Positions 49,281-60,675 of a DNA stretch of 64,000 nucleotides are shown here, in pieces. A model generated the notes under the pieces. That model was not told the DNA's origin. It worked only from the letters and a program-made list of their open reading frames with translations, and made no database searches. Positions within the stretch are counted from its first letter, which is position 1. Every line of letters starts with the position of its first letter. Origin of the DNA: Druceiella hillmani (lineage: Eukaryota; Arthropoda; Insecta; Lepidoptera; Hepialidae); the NCBI GenBank assembly GCA_039881145.1, contig JAYKKI010000006.1, positions 9,184,501-9,248,500 on the forward strand. The letters are read 5' to 3'. Both the position numbers and the translations under genes were made by a program.

Positions 49281-50663
49281 GTGACAAGGTGGGTGCTTAA
49301 CAAAAAGTTTGATGTGGACAATTATGTGCGGTTTCGGGCTAGATTGGTGGCAAAAGGTTTCCCGCAGAAACCTGGAATTGACTATACGGACACGTTCTCT
49401 CCCGTGGTTAGACATTCAACACTCAGATTATTGTTTGCTCTCAGTGTTAAGATGAATATGAGTATTGATCATTTGGATGTTACTACAGCATTCCTAAACG
49501 GTTTTTTGAGAGAAACTATTTACATGTCATTACCTGAAGGTTTTATGAACAAAAGTGGGGGAAAGGTTTTAAAATTGAAAAGAGCAATCTATGGGTTAAA
49601 ACAGTCTTCCCTTGCGTGGTATGACAGAGTTAAAGATTTACTATGCAAATTAAATTTTAAAAACAGTCAGTATGAGCCTTGTTTGTTCACAAAAACTAAA
49701 GGTGAAGCTAAAATTATTGTGGCCTTGTATATGGATGACTTTTTAATTTTTTCGAATTGTCCTGTTGAAAGTAAAAAATTAAAATATACTTTAGGATCAG
49801 AATTTAAGCTAAAAGATTTAGGACCTGTAAGGCAATATTTAGGCATGAGAATAAATGTTAGTAAAAATGTAATTACTGTAGATCAGCAGTAGTATATTGA
49901 TCAGCTATTAACTAGGTTCAATATGTTGGATTGTAAAATGCATAAAACACCAATAGAGTGTAAATTAAATTTAGAGAAACCTGATAATTGTGTACCTGAT
50001 GTTCCATATCAGAAGTTAATTGGATCATTAATGTATTTAGCAGTATTAAGCAGGCCTGACATTTCCTATTCTGTTAGCTATTTGAGCCAATTTAACAGTT
50101 GCTATGATCTTACACATTGGCATTATGCTAAACGCATTCTTAAATATTTGCAATGTACAAAAACTTACTGTTTAAAATATTTTAAGGGCGGTAGCAAGTT
50201 AGAAGGCTTTGTAGATAGCGATTGGGCCAGCGATGCCATAGATAGGAAGTCCTATACGGGCTTCTGCTTTACTATGTCGGGATCTGCCATTTCATGGCAA
50301 AGCAGAAAGCAAAAGTCCGTATCGCTCTCTAGTACAGAGGCAGAATATACTGCTTTGTCTGAGGCAGCTCGCGAAGGAGTGTATTTGAGAAACCTGTTAC
50401 ATGAAATAACTGGTAACTTATCTGTAATACAGATCTATTGTGACAATCAGAGTGCTTTAAAGTTGTCATTAAGTAACCAAAGTCACAACAGATCAAAACA
50501 CATAGATGTGAGATTCCATTATGTAAGAGATGTTGTTAAAAATAAATATATTAAAGTTATGTACTTGTGTAGTGAGGAAATGCCTGCCGATTTACTCACC
50601 AAAGGACTGTGTACTATTAAGCATTATAAGTTTATGTGTAAATTGGGCATTGCACTTAAATAA
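49281..50663 (+). pseudogene. copia reverse transcriptase and RNase H (one frameshift, one nonsense codon)
   Basis: RT motifs: RARLVAKGFPQ, LDVTTAFLNG, LKRAIYGLKQS and the catalytic YMDD (49729-49740). TAG at 49890-49892 interrupts an otherwise continuous frame (VITVDQQ, stop, YIDQLLTRFN), and a shift separates this part from the linker near 49275. RNase H follows: GFVDSDWASD, SLSSTEAEYTALSEA, YCDNQSALKL, SKHIDVRFHYVRD. End at TAA 50661-50663, 28 bases before the 3' LTR. Confidence 0.92.
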
Positions 50664-50683
50664 AATTGTTGTTTATTTTGATA

Positions 50684-50691
50684 AGCGGGGG
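50684..50691 (+). promoter_or_regulatory. Polypurine tract of the copia element
   Basis: AGCGGGGG directly precedes the 3' LTR; plus-strand priming is expected here in LTR elements. Confidence 0.65.
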
Positions 50692-50829
50692 TGTGATAAT
50701 GTTGTATCAAAATATGTAATTAGTGAATAGTAGCGCCATCTCTTATCGTTTTGTAGAAACTGTTTGTCTGTCTATGACAATTTGCTAAAATAAAAGACAG
50801 TCTATTGCGATAAAACGTGTTTTACTAGA
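50692..50829 (+). repeat. 3' LTR of the copia element
   Basis: 138 bases, 137 identical to 46572-46709. It contains AATAAAAG-like sequence near its end that could serve polyadenylation. Confidence 0.9.
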
Positions 50830-51195
50830 AATAGTAATAGTAATAGTAATAGCAATAGCAATAGCAATAGTAATATTAATAGTAATAGTAATAGTAATAG
50901 TAATAGTAATATTAATAGTAATAGTAATAGTAATAGAAATAGTAATAGTAATAGTAATAGTAATAGTAATAGTAATAGTAATAATAATAGTAATAGTAAT
51001 AGTAATAGTAATGGTAATGGTAATAGTAATAGTAATAGTAATACTAAAAGTAATAGTAATAGTAATAATAATTGTAAAAGTTGCAGTAGTAGTAGTAGTA
51101 GTAGTGGTAGTTGTAATAGTAATAGTAATGGTAATAGTAATAGTAACAGTAGTAGTAATAATATTAGTAATGATAATTGTAATAGTAATAATAAC
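50830..51195. repeat. Hexanucleotide satellite (AGTAAT)n, right half
   Basis: Continuation of the satellite at 46147-46571 after the copia insertion, ending in AGT trinucleotides (51090-51110) and degenerate units. The Leu-rich frame on the minus strand is an artefact. Confidence 0.95.
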
Positions 51196-51199
51196 AGGA

Positions 51200-52185
51200 T
51201 TGTAGTGTGATTATAAATCCAGCTGGAAAAGTCTGAATTCAATGAAATAATTCAATTTTAAAAATTTATTATTTAATTGTATAATAAAGCATTTGTTATA
51301 TAAAATTAATGATAAAGTATAGGTGACGAACCTGTAAGTTAACAGTCATTGCCGTAACCCTGGTTCACCTTCGTTATTGTATTAATTAAGGAAACTAGAC
51401 GTTAATTTTCATGTAAGGAATTGAATATCTAGAAACAATTAGGTTCTCTTTGAAAATAACGGAATGCCTGACTATCATTTTTAACCATAAATTACACAAT
51501 TAGCAAACAAATTATTATTACTCCTGTGATTAAAACTAAATCCGCCTGACCTAAATTTTTTTTCATAATTTTGCAAAATATTTGCAGTTAATCTTTTAAT
51601 ATTGTTTAAATTAGATGTAGATTTACTCGTAGTCCCTTGATTTCTCTTCATATTGACCCCTTTTTAATTTTGTTAGGATTCAAATTATCTCTGAATTAGT
51701 TGGAATTCTACCATATTGATAGTAGCCGAACCAGGAAAACTATTAATATTTTAATACATGCAGTAAAAACAACACGGTAGCTAATATAATTACGAAGCCC
51801 CTTTCCTACTATTTTCTTCTATATTTAAATATTTTTGGTCTTCAAATCCTTGCACTTGCCAGCCAAATGTACTCTCGTCCTCTATTGTTAGATTAGACCT
51901 AAGTCTGTTTATTAATCAATATCTCAGTAGGTAGATACAAGCAAATAATTTTGGTTACAATTCACAACAAAAATTTGTTTCTAAAAGTTCGTTGACATGA
52001 AATTAAAATTAGCTCAAGCCTTTTGCCTGAGAGGTCATTTACTTAGCTATTGAGAGTATATTGTGACCGTAACCACGTAATACTAAAACACAAGATTATT
52101 TCCACGACCATAATCATATAATAGAACTCGAGATAATCTCAAGTAATAATAAAGCACAAGATAATTTCTATTAAGGCAATCAAAT
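51200..52185. other. Intergenic DNA, nothing recognised
   Basis: AT-rich, no coding or repeat signal apart from the near-duplicate phrases CACAAGATTATTTCC (52090) and CACAAGATAATTTCT (52156). Confidence 0.5.
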
Positions 52186-52189
52186 AATG

Positions 52190-52540
52190 GAACTGGAGGA
52201 TGAAGTAAGTTTGCAGTGATCGATGGCTACCCTCGCTCTATGCAACACATCAGTCGACTAAGATGCACAAGCGGCGAGGCATGCATGGCACGCCATCATC
52301 CACTGCGGCACTCGCAATAGCTCCGCATCATACAGCGGTCGAAAAAGAAAATTAAACAGCGCGCTCGCAGCGATTTTATTTGCAGACACGAAGCACGAGG
52401 AGCGCGAGGCAAGGGGGAGCACGAGGAGCGGGAGTGGTTTGTTTTGTCTGGCTCTTCGATTGTGCGTCTCTGTCGCAGCGCTCTGTATTGGCTTTCGTGC
52501 GTCAATTTCTCGCTTAAACGCGTTAAGAAAACCCGTCGCA
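52190..52540. other. GC-rich, CpG-rich island with GCACGAGGAGCG repeats
   Basis: About 350 bases far richer in G+C and CpG than the surroundings. GCACGAGGAGCG occurs exactly at 52393-52404 and 52419-52430; related GCGCGCTCGC and GGCGAGGCATGCATGGC motifs are nearby. It could be a CpG-containing promoter or the subterminal region of a DNA transposon. No exon was recognised beside it; the frames here lack motifs. Confidence 0.5.
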
Positions 52541-53302
52541 GAAGTTAATTCATTTAGTTACATGAACTTTTACATCTTATCTCATACTACTACATTTCAC
52601 TTCAAGCCGAGTACTTGCCTTAATACGCGCTTTAATATTATATAAATCTTTTATGTATAAACACTTCGATAAGAGTATTTTGATAAAATTTGTGCGTGTT
52701 AGCTCCGATGCGCGAGTGAAATTTTTCTTTAAGGACCGTTCTCTTAGAATGTATAAAATAGTTAACACTGTTTGTAAATATAAACATAAATACCATAAAA
52801 TGCAAATGCAAGATTCTTAATTTTAAATTAGTGTAGCGGGTCTCAAGCAGAGGCTCAGTTATTGAACTCCAAGTTCTAAATCCTCAATACTCCTGACGTT
52901 GCCTCCGTATCTAAATTCCTTATTGTGATGCTGCCACCGTAGAATCTATTTTATGTATTTAATTTACATGCCCACTAATCGAAAAAATTGTATAAAACAA
53001 TTTTATTTTAATGAATACAATGAACTGTCATGAAAAATTCGTCAGAATTTTACAATGGAATATATGGGTATACCAGAGAATTCCTCAACAATGAACAGCA
53101 TAGTTTCTGTAATCGATTTTCAACAATATAGGTGTAGTCACAATCTAACAAAAATCCTCTAAAATCTTAACATGATTGAGACGGTTTTAAAATCTGCCTT
53201 TTACCAAAATCAGAATGGTATGATGGAGTTGTGCGGTCACAAGAAATCTTCGCTGAATATGATTCTTGACTTACTTGTTTACATAAGTAAGAAAGTAAAT
53301 AG

Positions 53303-53307
<5 letters not shown>

Positions 53308-53343
<36 letters not shown>

Positions 53344-53347
53344 TATA
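53308..53347. repeat. (TA)n microsatellite
   Basis: Pure TA followed by GACATATATG. Confidence 0.93.
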
Positions 53348-53750
53348 TGAATATATTTGGACCCATTAAATACAGCAAATGTCAATTCCGATTCCAATAA
53401 ATGATATATTATAGGTATTTAATTCACTGTAAATTCGTGATACTCTGGGAAATAACATTTGTAAAAAAAATTAAAAATGAAAATTTTCTACCACAAAATT
53501 AATTAATAATAAAATAATGAGTTTGGGAAACGGTGCGAAGTGAAATGTAACATTTATATGGGTATACTTAAGTGTGCACATACGTGAGAAAGGAAAAATC
53601 ATCGATTTAAAACTGATGTTTTCATAAAATAGCTTCATTTATAAAATCTTCTACATTTATAGATATTATTGTCATAAAAAATATTTCGGTTCTAGTTAGT
53701 AAGAGCTAAAAAGAAAAGCCAAAAATGCACAGTTTTAACGATATTGTGGT

Positions 53751-53795
53751 CGCCATAGTGCCAGGACATTAAGAATGTACCTGGCACTTATGGCG
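53751..53795. repeat. Hairpin of about 21 bp with small bulges
   Basis: CGCCATAGTGCCAGG pairs with CCTGGCACTTATGGCG (one bulged base), and the inner ACATT pairs with AATGT, leaving a loop of about 3 bases. The two halves lie at 53751-53770 and 53774-53795. Confidence 0.85.
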
Positions 53796-53859
53796 ATTAT
53801 ATATTTATAACATTTCTTTAACCTTCCGTTTTTATTAAAATGTTATATTTACTTATACT

Positions 53860-54980
53860 CTTTGACTCACCGTAGCCCAATCTAGTGTGTTGATTTATTA
53901 AAAATTAAATGTGATGTTTCGTGTTATTTGCTTATTTATTGAGACTAATTTTATAAGGCCAAATGATTTTCTTTCCATTGAAATCTTCAACATGATAAAA
54001 CCTACAGATCTTGAAATTGGGCATGTGGTCTTAATTACAAAGAAATGGTACAGAAATAATTTTTTTCCAAATTTAATTCCGAAAGTGTCAAAATAGGACG
54101 GAAAATTCTATAAGAATTTCAAAATAATTAAAGTTTTTATATAAGAACATATATTTAACTCTAAGATAGAAAAAAGCCCCTAGTTCAGCATTTTAAAAAA
54201 ATTTCCAACTATAAATAAATATACGAGAGGCGAAAACCACATGACGTCATAAAACTTTTACCTTAAAAACCCGAGACCCACGGCAAGTATTAAATTGGAG
54301 TCACAAAAAAGGAGAACGAATAGTGGGTACTATACATATATTGCAACCTCTCCATATTATCTTCCTTCATATTATATACAATTCACTGTTTTTACCGTTG
54401 CTTTTAGCAAAATAATTCCCACGTGTAACGGGGTGTCACATTGTCTCATTTCTCTATTTTGAGAGTTTTTTCGCTGTATTTTGAGCCACTTCCTTTTTTG
54501 AATATTTTAGTATCGGATTTGCCTTTACATTTTTATACCTAGTGTATAGTATGCAAGTGACAATAAAACACTGTTCCAACAGTAGTGTTACCTATTTTCA
54601 TTACATTTTATGCATAAATTTGATAACTTTCAATATTTATCATATCTATGGATTCATATTTATATACCTATTGGAGTATAAGGAAGGAAATTTTCAGTCA
54701 TATTCTGCAATACCAGTAAAATAGTACATCGTTACAAGCTTATTCACAATTCTGTATTGAAGGGAGCGACGAATTCTTTTATAAACCGTCATATCTTTTT
54801 AAATTGATTATATCTTTTCTTCTTGTTCAAATATGTTTGCGGTACTCTTGACTTTGGATATGCGGATGAGCCATTTGTATATTTTTCGAATATAGATGTA
54901 CACTTAATATTATCGAAAGCTTCCATCTCTTAGAAGCTCCAGACCATGAAGATTTACTATCGTAAAACAAAACTTGTACT
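53860..54980. other. Intergenic DNA, nothing recognised
   Basis: AT-rich; two frames of about 60 codons (53911-54096, 54542-54724) show no recognisable motif. Confidence 0.45.
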
Positions 54981-54989
54981 GGCCAATAA

Positions 54990-55650
54990 TATTGGGTTGG
55001 TTAATAATGAGCCGTCATTAGTGTGGTATTTTTTTTAAATTAATTAACCCTCGATAAAACCGTCATCATCATTTTGTACTACATGCATCCAATGCACTGG
55101 CAGGGAGTGGATAGAATCTGCATAAAATTCAGGTGACTTGGATTAAAAAAATTGGTATGCAGTGCACTTCTTCATCAAAGTTTTCTTCGCGTAAGGTGTT
55201 GCCGAGCCATCTGAATTAACAATAATCAGTGCGTACAAGGTTTCGGGGATATCACGGGTGGGGGGTGTGTGTCCAAGCAAAATTCAAAATTTTAAGGCAG
55301 ATCTGTGTGTCTATATGAGGACCGCGCTACGTCTACGGTTGGTCCGGGCTAAGTTCACGTTGTACCAACACACCGTATTTAAAGCCTTTCCTCCAGCTGT
55401 GTAATGATTCTCTATAGTTCCATGGGAACACCCGAGCATCCATATGTTGCTAGCCAGGGTGTCGTTAATCGGGTATCTTCTTCAATCAACAATTTTAACC
55501 TGTCGCTATCTAATGCCACCGGTCGACCAAAGCGTGGATGGTCACTGAGGTAATAATTGCCGCTGCGAAACGCTGGGACTATCGTTTTGCAGTAACTTCA
55601 AATATTGCTTGAAGAACTGAGCGTTGACATATGTTACACGTAGCTTTGGT
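54990..55650 (-). mobile_element. Internally deleted mariner transposon relic
   Basis: On the minus strand, LSDHPRFGRPVALDSDRLK and LLIEEDTRLTTPWLATYGCS (about 55560-55438) match the N-terminal DNA-binding part of mariner transposases. WLGNTLREENFDEEVHC and SPEFYADSIHSLP (about 55210-55090) match the C-terminus. The catalytic D,D34D core between them is essentially gone: about 110 bases remain where some 480 are expected. TTGGGTTGGTTAATAATGAG at 54993-55012, preceded by TA, looks like a mariner terminal inverted repeat; the opposite end was not found. Stops and shifts throughout. Confidence 0.75.
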
Positions 55651-56257
55651 AGCAGAGTGACTAGATTAGTACTATTATAATAGACATTATCATAGTACTA
55701 ACCTGTGGATATTTTATGCGTGTTAACAGTTCAGCGTCTTAGTTACTACTGAATCAGTGAGAGCGTACCGCGTCTTTATATATCTTCGATCGTGGAAGCC
55801 ACTGGAACGTTTCCGTATTTTCTAAATCATTTTCGAAAAAAGTTAGCGGACCCAATAAAAAGTTAAATGAAAAAATATAGTATGCACCGCGATTAGAAAA
55901 GTCAGCGGCAAAACAAAATAATATATCTTTTATACAAGGAAAAAGCTGAATTTAGGGATACTTAAAATTATAACAGGAGACATGAAAGTAAATTTTGTAT
56001 ATTATTTTCAAATATTAAAGAGCTTCATATGTCCATTGTTTGACGGTAACAAATATGTCCAGAACTGGATATAATTAATAATTTGTATTTTAATACAAAT
56101 ATATTTAAAAATAATTACACCTGCTTTTGTATAATAGATATTAACTCCTAAGAAGTAAAGTGAATGAATATATTGTCATTTTGAATTCATTGTTTAAAAT
56201 ATAGGTGAATTGGTTACGGTACCATAGACGGACAGAAATAAACCGAATTAAAATGCT

Positions 56258-56327
<70 letters not shown>

Positions 56328-58350
56328 CATATATATATATGTATTTGGTTATTACACACTGTGAGTTGATGTATAAACGTCATAAATTAATCCTTTTTAG
56401 ATATCTATATGAATCCTTTCACAGGCACCTTTAAAACCAAACCATAATACGAGTTAAAGAGTTATCATTTATTTGTGAGTAGATAGTGAAATAGGATTCT
56501 GGAAAAAAGTTTGACTTTTTTTAACATAACGGTGCATACAATGTTCAAGCTAATTTACCGAACAACTATTTACACTTAATTTAACATGCGATAAACTACT
56601 GATAATTTAAGTTAAGTCTCCTCAGATCCTGATGACTCATATAAAGTCCCTGTTCTCTGAACTTACGCTACAAGAATCTGCTTCGCTATCTTATACTAGC
56701 CAACAATTATTATGTGTAGTCAGAGGCTATTAGTTTCAAGTGGTAATATGGACCTTAAAAATGTTTTTGAAATATTATTATATTTTAAACAGAATAGCAG
56801 CCATATCGATGTCATTTTTACTTAACATACTCTATGACACACATGGCGTCAAAAGGAATATAATGATACCTCATAACTTAAAGTTCTTAAACTGTTGGGA
56901 TTCTACTAAGTATGGCATCATATATACAAGGATACGTGTAAAAAATATAAGCTTTCTTTTCTTACAAGTAGTCGTAATAAAATCCTTAAGACAAATAGAC
57001 AAAAATCAAGTAAAAACCTGAATTATGTATTTTGTTTAGCTGTCACTCACCCATTTTTGGAATTAAAAGGGCCTTCACATTTCTAAAATTCTGCAGTACT
57101 TATTGAAACAAGTTTCACCAAATGTATTGGGCGGATAAGGTCGCTAATGGCTTCCATTCCAAAGATTTTGAATTAGAGGATAGTATGATCTGCATGTACT
57201 TACATCGTAATCATTCTATTTTGTTTAGCAATATTTTTTTAAAAGCACACTACTGTTATATAACAATAATGTTATTAAGTAATCAGTTAAGCTAAAATTA
57301 AAAAAGAAAATAGAGATATTAAACATTTGCAGAAGCTGCGGAAATAATTTTGCCTAAATAGACAAAATATTGATAGTATCATTTTATACCAGTCATTGTA
57401 CACATACAGGAATAAATATAAACTATTACATAAAAATTAAATTCTATTAATTATGTATAAACCTCGTAGCACGAGTGTTTCCTACATCCGTAGACGCATA
57501 TACATTTAAAGTGATTAAGAGTAGATACATTTCATCATATGGCAATGTATTGCCTAGTACACACCTGACTTAAATAAGATATTTATTATGAATTTCTAAA
57601 CAACTATAAGAATTAAAATTATTACTAGTTTTTCGGCAAACTACAGTTTTCAGGGTTTTGTAATCAAGCAAATAACCCTTATTGTACCGTTATGTCTTTC
57701 TGCCCGTCTATATATTCCATCTCAATGACTCTCCTGTTTTTGCACACATTGAGATGATAATTTGTGTGGAGCCAATTACAGATCAATATTGACAATCCAA
57801 TATCAGAATTCAAATGTATTATAGAAAGAAACTTTTTCTATATAAGGAAAAGGTCAGCAAAAAAACTTTTATTTACCCACCATACGGGATATCTTTGAAT
57901 AGATCTTTTAAGATATAAAAAAAAACTTACCTTGAACTAAATCACAATAATGCTTTTATTCCCAGATATTTGCGCACAAAAACCGTTTTAAAATTCTAAA
58001 AAATGAAGAAATATATCTCTTAAAAAGTACTAACAATAAAAAAATGCAACAGTTAGGTAAACGAAAAGGATCAATAATTGTATTGAGACCTTGCACTATT
58101 CAAACAAAGTAGTAAAATGTATCATCAGAGTATTAAAATTAAACCCTGCTGTTGCTCTATTTGGGTGTACTCGACCCGAAGTAAATTTTATTGAAATCTT
58201 TTGTAAACAATATAAAAAAAACGATGTATTGAATTTACTCACTACGAGATTATTTTTATTACCCAATAAGCGATTTAAATATTTTAAATCACCTTTCAAA
58301 AAAAAATTATTTTTACTGGCTTCGTATTCAACTCTTTTGATTCCATTCAA
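55650..58350. other. Intergenic DNA with a TA satellite
   Basis: Contains the TA tract at 56263-56345. Frames at 56740-57021 and 58091-58366 (also open on the minus strand) have no recognisable motif. Confidence 0.5.
56263..56345. repeat. (TA)n microsatellite
   Basis: TA repeats with ACATA and GTATA interruptions. Confidence 0.94.
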
Positions 58351-58359
58351 ACCACATAA

Positions 58360-58611
58360 ACGTTAACTGTTTCCCTTATACTGAAACAAATTTTATTTTA
58401 TATCAGTGATGTTTTTAACATACAACATGATCCAAAACTACTACTAAATTTAAGTATTATAAATTCTGCCTTAATAAAGAGACAGAAGTCGTCACACGTC
58501 AGTACAACTGTTACTTTTGAAGCGACAGAAGCTTCAGACAGCAGAGGGGATGTATCAGAATTCGAGGACCATAAAAGCGACGACTTCGAAAGCGACAGTA
58601 TCGAAGATTAG
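58360..58611 (+). other. Unassigned reading frame with acidic C-terminus
   Basis: Open from after a TAA (58357-58359) to TAG (58609-58611), 83 codons without a good start. The last 25 residues are strongly acidic (SEFEDHKSDDFESDSIED) and the preceding stretch (KRQKSSHVSTTVTFEATEAS) is Lys/Ser/Thr-rich. Base composition of the last 130 bases is clearly less AT-rich than its neighbours, suggesting real or formerly real coding sequence: a terminal exon, or the acidic end of a DNA-transposon protein. Upstream frame 58091-58366 could join only through a frameshift. Function unknown. Confidence 0.3.
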
Positions 58612-58619
58612 CCGAAGGT

Positions 58620-60660
58620 GAAAATGGTGGTTTAAACAATGAACTCATTTTTTTTCAATCTTGTTGCCAAAGTTGTACCAGATTCTTCAACCTGCATGTA
58701 ATATTAAAAAAACAAGTATTACATACGATGTCTTTGTGCAAATCTGTAACAAAAATAGTTTCTTTCTTTTTCTATTCTATCAACTTATTAAAAATAAAAA
58801 TATCAACGTGACATGTATTCAATTAATAAATAAAAATATAATGTAAAAATTTATATATTTGAATTACGATAATTATTTGCTACAGTTATAATTTATGAAG
58901 TCGCGGTGATTTATTGCTACTTGCTGGTGGGCATAAATTTAAGATGAGTCCTTGAAGAAACTTTCAATGACGGTGGCGGTTTTAATTTACTCTTAGTGAA
59001 AAGAATTAAAACTTTTTAAAATAAAATTATTGCAAATATACTGTCAAAGGTGAGAAATATAAGTGAGAAGCAAGCTCGTTATAAATATTGTCTTTCAAGA
59101 AACGATAATGTTGGGTGTAGAAATTGCCAATAATATATATGTGTAACATCCGTACTAAATAATTGTGGAAATTGTGTACCTGAATCGTTTTAGTATAGTT
59201 AATTATCGGTCATAAGTTTTTCATTTCACTACTGTATTTAATTTTTTTTACAAAATAACTTTCATTGTTCCGTACGGCAAATAGAATAGAAGAACGCTTA
59301 AAAGATCACTCACATGTCCGCCTGTCTATACGTCAGTCGTAAAGAGTTTCTTTAAGAAATTGAACGATAAATATTAAGATATGTGCGGGATATGCAATGG
59401 CCGACATCATTAAGAAATTTTCATACGGAGTAATTAAAGGCGCAAATAATATGATTAACTAATGTCTAACATACCTGTATCGTAGGAAATATCAAATGAA
59501 AGAGCAAATTAAAAGGAAGAAAAAACTATACATTTCGGAAAAGTGTTTCCTGAATTTTCAATATTCAGAATATTTAGTATCATGAAGAGTATATTATTAT
59601 TGTTCTCAGAACGTTAATAATAATATCTAAGAACTGAATTATTTTTCATAACGTAGATTTAGTTATTTTGTTAAATATGTTTGTGTTATCCCGTGGTCTA
59701 TTTCTGAAACTACTGAACTCAAAATTATGAAATGAGCAATGTTCAATTTCAAGATATTTCGCGACTCTTAAATTTTGTACCAGGTAATAAATACATCTAT
59801 GTGATGGCAAACAATTTATTTGTCCGTCTTATTAGCCATTTGTAAATAGTTTTAAAAATGCTATATACCCTTAACCGTTGGTATGAGGTGTAGGTTAATT
59901 GCCGTAATATTTTTTTTTGGTTCCTATCAAAGAAATGAGACGAAAATGATTTATTATACTTTTTTATTTCTTTTTATAAAACCAACTATTGCAATTTATT
60001 TAATCATTGAAATAATTTACTGTTTGATTAGAAAATATCCGTTGTTTTCAAATATCTTCTCACTCCTAATTTAGTCTTATTTTATTACGAAAATAATTTT
60101 TTTTACCAAAAACCTTAAAAAAGATATTGAATTTAAAAGTACAATCGATTTTTCTTTCAGCGAAATAATACTTGCACGGCTCCATATTCTGGCTTTACTT
60201 TTGAAATAGCACATCTCGAGTGCGGAATGAGATACAAAAAACAATCGATTGTGGTCATTTTAATTTATCCTCGGGAATTCAACTAAATTCTTTTTTCTAT
60301 ACCGTTTTGCAAACACCTGTTGTATATGCCAAAGTGTGTATGGAACTCTAGAAGGGCGAATTTTATATGTATTCAATCGGTTCATTCTCTTGGCAAATAA
60401 ATAAATACAATTGAATAAGTAATTTATTTTTTCTTAAACATCTCATTAGATGAGATCAAACCTTAATCAAACCAAAAGTTAAACCCAACAATTAAATGAT
60501 CAATCCTGATCAAATCAAAAATGTAATGCAAACATTTTAAGAGAAAGCAGGGTTAAAGAGATATTAAAAGTACTCTCTATTAATGTAGAGGTGTGTTGCT
60601 AAGTTAAACGGCCCTTACCGTAATTCGGTCCGTCGACTCTTTAGCAAAGAATATTCAGTA
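58620..60660. other. Upstream intergenic region of the receptor gene
   Basis: AT-rich, no gene recognised. The stretch just before the receptor ATG (60601-60675) is less AT-rich and ends in AAACAATGG, an acceptable translation-start context. No clear TATA box could be singled out. Confidence 0.45.
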
Positions 60661-60675
60661 CCTTAGACAGAAACA

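Larger units (their letters stand above)
46572..50829 (+). mobile_element. Ty1/copia LTR retrotransposon, 4258 bp, full length but coding-defective
   Basis: Two 138-bp LTRs differing at one base flank gag, protease, integrase, RT and RNase H in the copia order (integrase before RT). The primer site begins GGTTATGGGCG directly after the 5' LTR, resembling the half initiator-tRNA-Met site of Drosophila copia. A purine tract AGCGGGGG precedes the 3' LTR. AATAG abuts both outer ends (46567-46571, 50830-50834), consistent with a 5-bp target duplication, though the satellite contains that motif anyway. Insertion is inside the hexanucleotide satellite. Confidence 0.95.

Noticed and set aside
46567..50834. 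AATAG as proof of a copia target-site duplication
   Set aside because: The satellite itself repeats this motif, so the match is expected with or without duplication; kept only as consistent.
50802..51242. 146-codon leucine-rich frame on the minus strand
   Set aside because: Reads the (AGTAAT)n satellite and the end of the copia LTR; low complexity.
57040..57190. Minus-strand KSLGMEAISDLIRPIHLVKL resembling a non-LTR RT segment
   Set aside because: Only one short match; neighbouring RT motifs are absent, so chance similarity cannot be excluded.
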